A stretch of DNA of 64,000 nucleotides from Hyalella azteca (taxonomy: Eukaryota > Arthropoda > Malacostraca > Amphipoda > Hyalellidae). Where the stretch lies: NCBI RefSeq assembly GCF_000764305.2, contig NW_025931866.1, positions 310,001 through 374,000 of the forward strand, in the 5' to 3' direction. Shown here piece after piece: positions 61,490-64,000 of this stretch. The first letter of the stretch is position 1, and every line of letters starts with the position of its first letter. The translations under genes and the position numbers were made by a program. The notes under the pieces are model-generated. The model saw only the letters and a list, made by a program, of their open reading frames with translations. It had not been told where the DNA came from and searched no databases.

Positions 61490-63780
61490 TGAATGCAACC
61501 GGCTGCCTCCATGATCGGCGCCGTGCATGCACGCAATCGAGTTTTTTGCTTCTTTGTTTTAATTTTATTTGTGCCATTGCACCTGCAGCCTTGCATATAC
61601 CCTCCCATGCCTTGCATTTTTGATCAGGCTCTGGCCACGTAATTCATGTTTCCCTGCAACTATTTAAAACGAAAAAAACTGTAGAATTTCAAGTACAATT
61701 TTCCAGCTATTATAGCGCTTAATCTTCATCAAGTAATCAAGAATAAATTGATCGAATATAGGACGCAACTTTCCTTGTGAGTTTGAATAGCTTAATTCCA
61801 TCTTAATTCCATATAAGTCATTTGTATTCTCTAGATTAGATAGAAACATCCAGACCACGCGGAAAAAAATATAGTTAAATTAAGACCGCATCCTTATTAT
61901 TGCTGCAGCAATTTTCAAGTTTATCAGTCATTCCTCGATTCTTTTGATCCATATTTGGTGGCGTCCAGTTTTTGCATTCTTCAAGAGCACTCATCATCTT
62001 CGAACAAAACCTGTTTCGGAAATAATTGCTGGGCCACTTCGCTTCTGTCAGTCTTGGCATGGTCAATCATCAAACTCAAAGTTCTTTTATTTCTTGAAAC
62101 ACGCAACTTCGAAGTAAGTGAAGGCTCCTATGAACGTAACTGCCGGTGCATAGCAGTAACATATATCATTATGCAAATACGACCAATGCTAAACAAAACC
62201 CAAACCATTGATATTGCACTCCGAGAAAATGGATAATAGTACATACACAGGTTCTATTTAAAGCTTGTACTTGAGTATCTTTGACACAGAATTATAACTG
62301 TTCAACCTACTTCGATCCAACGCTGCATTGAAGCTTATGGTATATATAATGCGCGGCCTTCACAATACGCAACTTGACTCAAAAATTTGTTCGTTACTTG
62401 GACATGATTTGTTCGAAATTAATCCGTTCTATTGTAGGATGGTATAGATGAGCCTTAACAGTAATTTTGGGAATAAATAATTGTAAAAACTTACCTTAAT
62501 TTCTATTCCTAAAAAAATTATATTAAATGGCGTAAAAGCCAATTGTTCTAGGCACCGACGTAGATCAATGCTTGGTGCAATAATTTTTATGTTTCATTAC
62601 AATGAAGCATAATTGTTCGCGCTATTCATAAAAATAGTTTGACCTTGTGCGAATTTACCATATAAGTATTTTGCGAAAAATTTCTTTCACTCGTGAGTTA
62701 TTTAAAACAGTCAACTTTATTTACAAGTGACCTAGAAGTAGCGTGAACTCTGCTATTCTTGCCATGTTTTGAACCTACCTCATAAATTTCATTATTGAGG
62801 AGTTAGATTACCGATCAATGAGCTCATTAAGAAAGCATGCTGTTGTCAGTCAGTTCCTAATCAGCATTAATTGCCCAATTAGTGTTAAATTATTAGTTTA
62901 TCATCTTGTATATGGCAGGCAACGATAATAATATTATTTATCTTTATACGAATACAAAATTGCTAAGTGCCCAATAATATTTTTTCTTTCTTTTGTCTAG
63001 CGTCATTACAAAGGGCAAAAATTGTACGCTAAATTCGCCGTTTTAGGCAAGAAGCAATTTACGGACTTGTCTGCTGCTGTTGCTTCTCACTGTCCGGTCC
63101 ATACGTACACGTGCCTTCATATTTTCGTTAACGTGGCTTTTATATTCTCGTACACATGTCTTTAGTATTTTCGAACACGTGCTTTAAAGACGTATCACCA
63201 GTGGCGTAGAATCAAGTAACTAATGTGCATAAAAAAAACTCGTCTCTCCAACTATATATTATATGTGTTATTTTAACTCGACGCTGTTGAATGAACTATC
63301 AGATTATAAGAGTAATGCAAAATATATTTATCTTTAATAGGTTTAAGTATGTCTTTCGTAATCGATTTAATTAATTTTTGCCCATGCGATCTCTTCATTA
63401 TGATTGATCAGGTAAATACGAAGTAAATGCCCTCGAGATCCTTCTAACTTCCACAGTGTAACTTTTCTGTGCTCTCATCATCACCAAGGTCATTATTGAA
63501 GCTAGAAAAAGTTAGTATTCACCTGTGATCAAATTCGATCTAATTCGATTCATCTATGATCAAAATTGCACTAAGCGATCAAATTCCGTGAATATTTTTC
63601 TTTGAGGAAAATGGAATAAACAGATTGAAATTTACAATGGAATGTGATCGTTAATCAAAATGAAAATCAACGGTCTTTAAAAATCAAAGGGAAGAATTTT
63701 CAAGAGATAAATCCTTCCATCAGGGCTTTACAACGTTCGAACCTTGAGAATATCGTTCTAACCGTCGCACGGGTTTGTTC
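61490..63780. other. intergenic DNA, nothing recognised
   Basis: No supported gene. GATCAAATT / GATCTAATTCGATT words recur loosely at 63525-63590. Confidence 0.5.
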
Positions 63781-63783
63781 AAG

Positions 63784-63957
63784 ATGGCGTTTTTACGAGA
63801 CTCTTCAACGAACGTTGCTTTCAGAGCCATTCACCGAGTTTCAGCTACCAAGCAAGTCCGTTATTTGAGAGTATCAAGTCCACACACAGCCATCCTTTCC
63901 GCTCTTCCGCCCGACCATTTATCCCACGAAGCAAAAACCTGCTACACACAAGGATAA
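63784..63957 (+). CDS. candidate 57-aa ORF or first exon with presequence-like N-terminus
   Basis: The ATG sits in a strong context, CAAGATGGCG. The first 30 residues (beginning MAFLRDSSTNVAFRAIHRVS) contain several Arg/Lys, Ser/Thr and hydrophobic residues and only one acidic residue, as in mitochondrial targeting peptides. The frame ends with TAA at 63955-63957. Local GC content rises towards the window edge, which fits the start of another gene, but the rest of any gene would lie outside. No family is recognised. It may be chance. Confidence 0.2.
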   Translation: MAFLRDSSTNVAFRAIHRVSATKQVRYLRVSSPHTAILSALPPDHLSHEAKTCYTQG

Positions 63958-64000
63958 AAAGCCTCTCGCCGCACAGGAAATCGTCCTTCCCGTGCCGCCT

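Overview
The window looks like nuclear DNA of an arthropod (insect or crustacean; I cannot narrow it further). It is AT-rich, has very little coding sequence, is full of minisatellites and low-complexity arrays, and carries no prokaryotic operons, rRNA or tRNA that I can see. The only gene I recognise with confidence is an intronless Achaete-Scute family bHLH gene at 57341-59134 (+). Its bHLH matches the family and its C-terminal DAIDLWE motif resembles Drosophila Asense, so I call it an asense orthologue. Its protein (597 aa) is longer than usual because of a low-complexity linker that holds two families of degenerate internal repeats.

Layout. 1-22 kb: mostly featureless intergenic or intronic DNA with small repeats: an 18-bp inverted repeat at 6.1 kb, a 148-bp tandem repeat at 6.85 kb, a long near-perfect hairpin at 7.5 kb, a GGTATC-type degenerate array at 8.2 kb, and short tandem repeats at 13.6 and 14.7 kb. 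22.2-25.6 kb: a dense cluster of unrelated-period minisatellites (32, 40, 36, 11 and 23 bp) ending in a 181-bp hairpin with a CAG-rich core. Several units carry CAGCTG E-boxes. 26.4-27.5 kb: two inverted copies of a roughly 160-180 bp element with a GGACAGAC-type core, which together look like a foldback-type mobile element; a third copy lies at 37.3 kb. 34.7 kb: a 26-bp tandem array interrupted by a perfect 38-bp Nextera mate-pair junction adapter, which is an assembly artefact. 46.8 kb: a 15-bp repeat that forms an open NPDAR pentapeptide frame on the minus strand. 48.8-49.35 kb: a 68-bp minisatellite. 56.2-59.5 kb: the asense locus with its GC-rich proximal promoter, HES/Hairy-type C-box sites, an initiator-like motif, the single-exon CDS and a partly duplicated 3' region. 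59.5-64 kb: intergenic DNA with a CA repeat, a roughly 79-bp repeat and a possible small ORF at the right edge.

The picture is one neural-precursor transcription factor gene in a large gene-poor territory, as in the Drosophila achaete-scute complex where genes are intronless and separated by long cis-regulatory DNA. No second family member is visible here. A few small ORFs (9.1, 33.9, 38.4, 46.8, 54.0 and 63.8 kb) are listed at low confidence because they start with ATG in a reasonable context, but none has a recognised domain.
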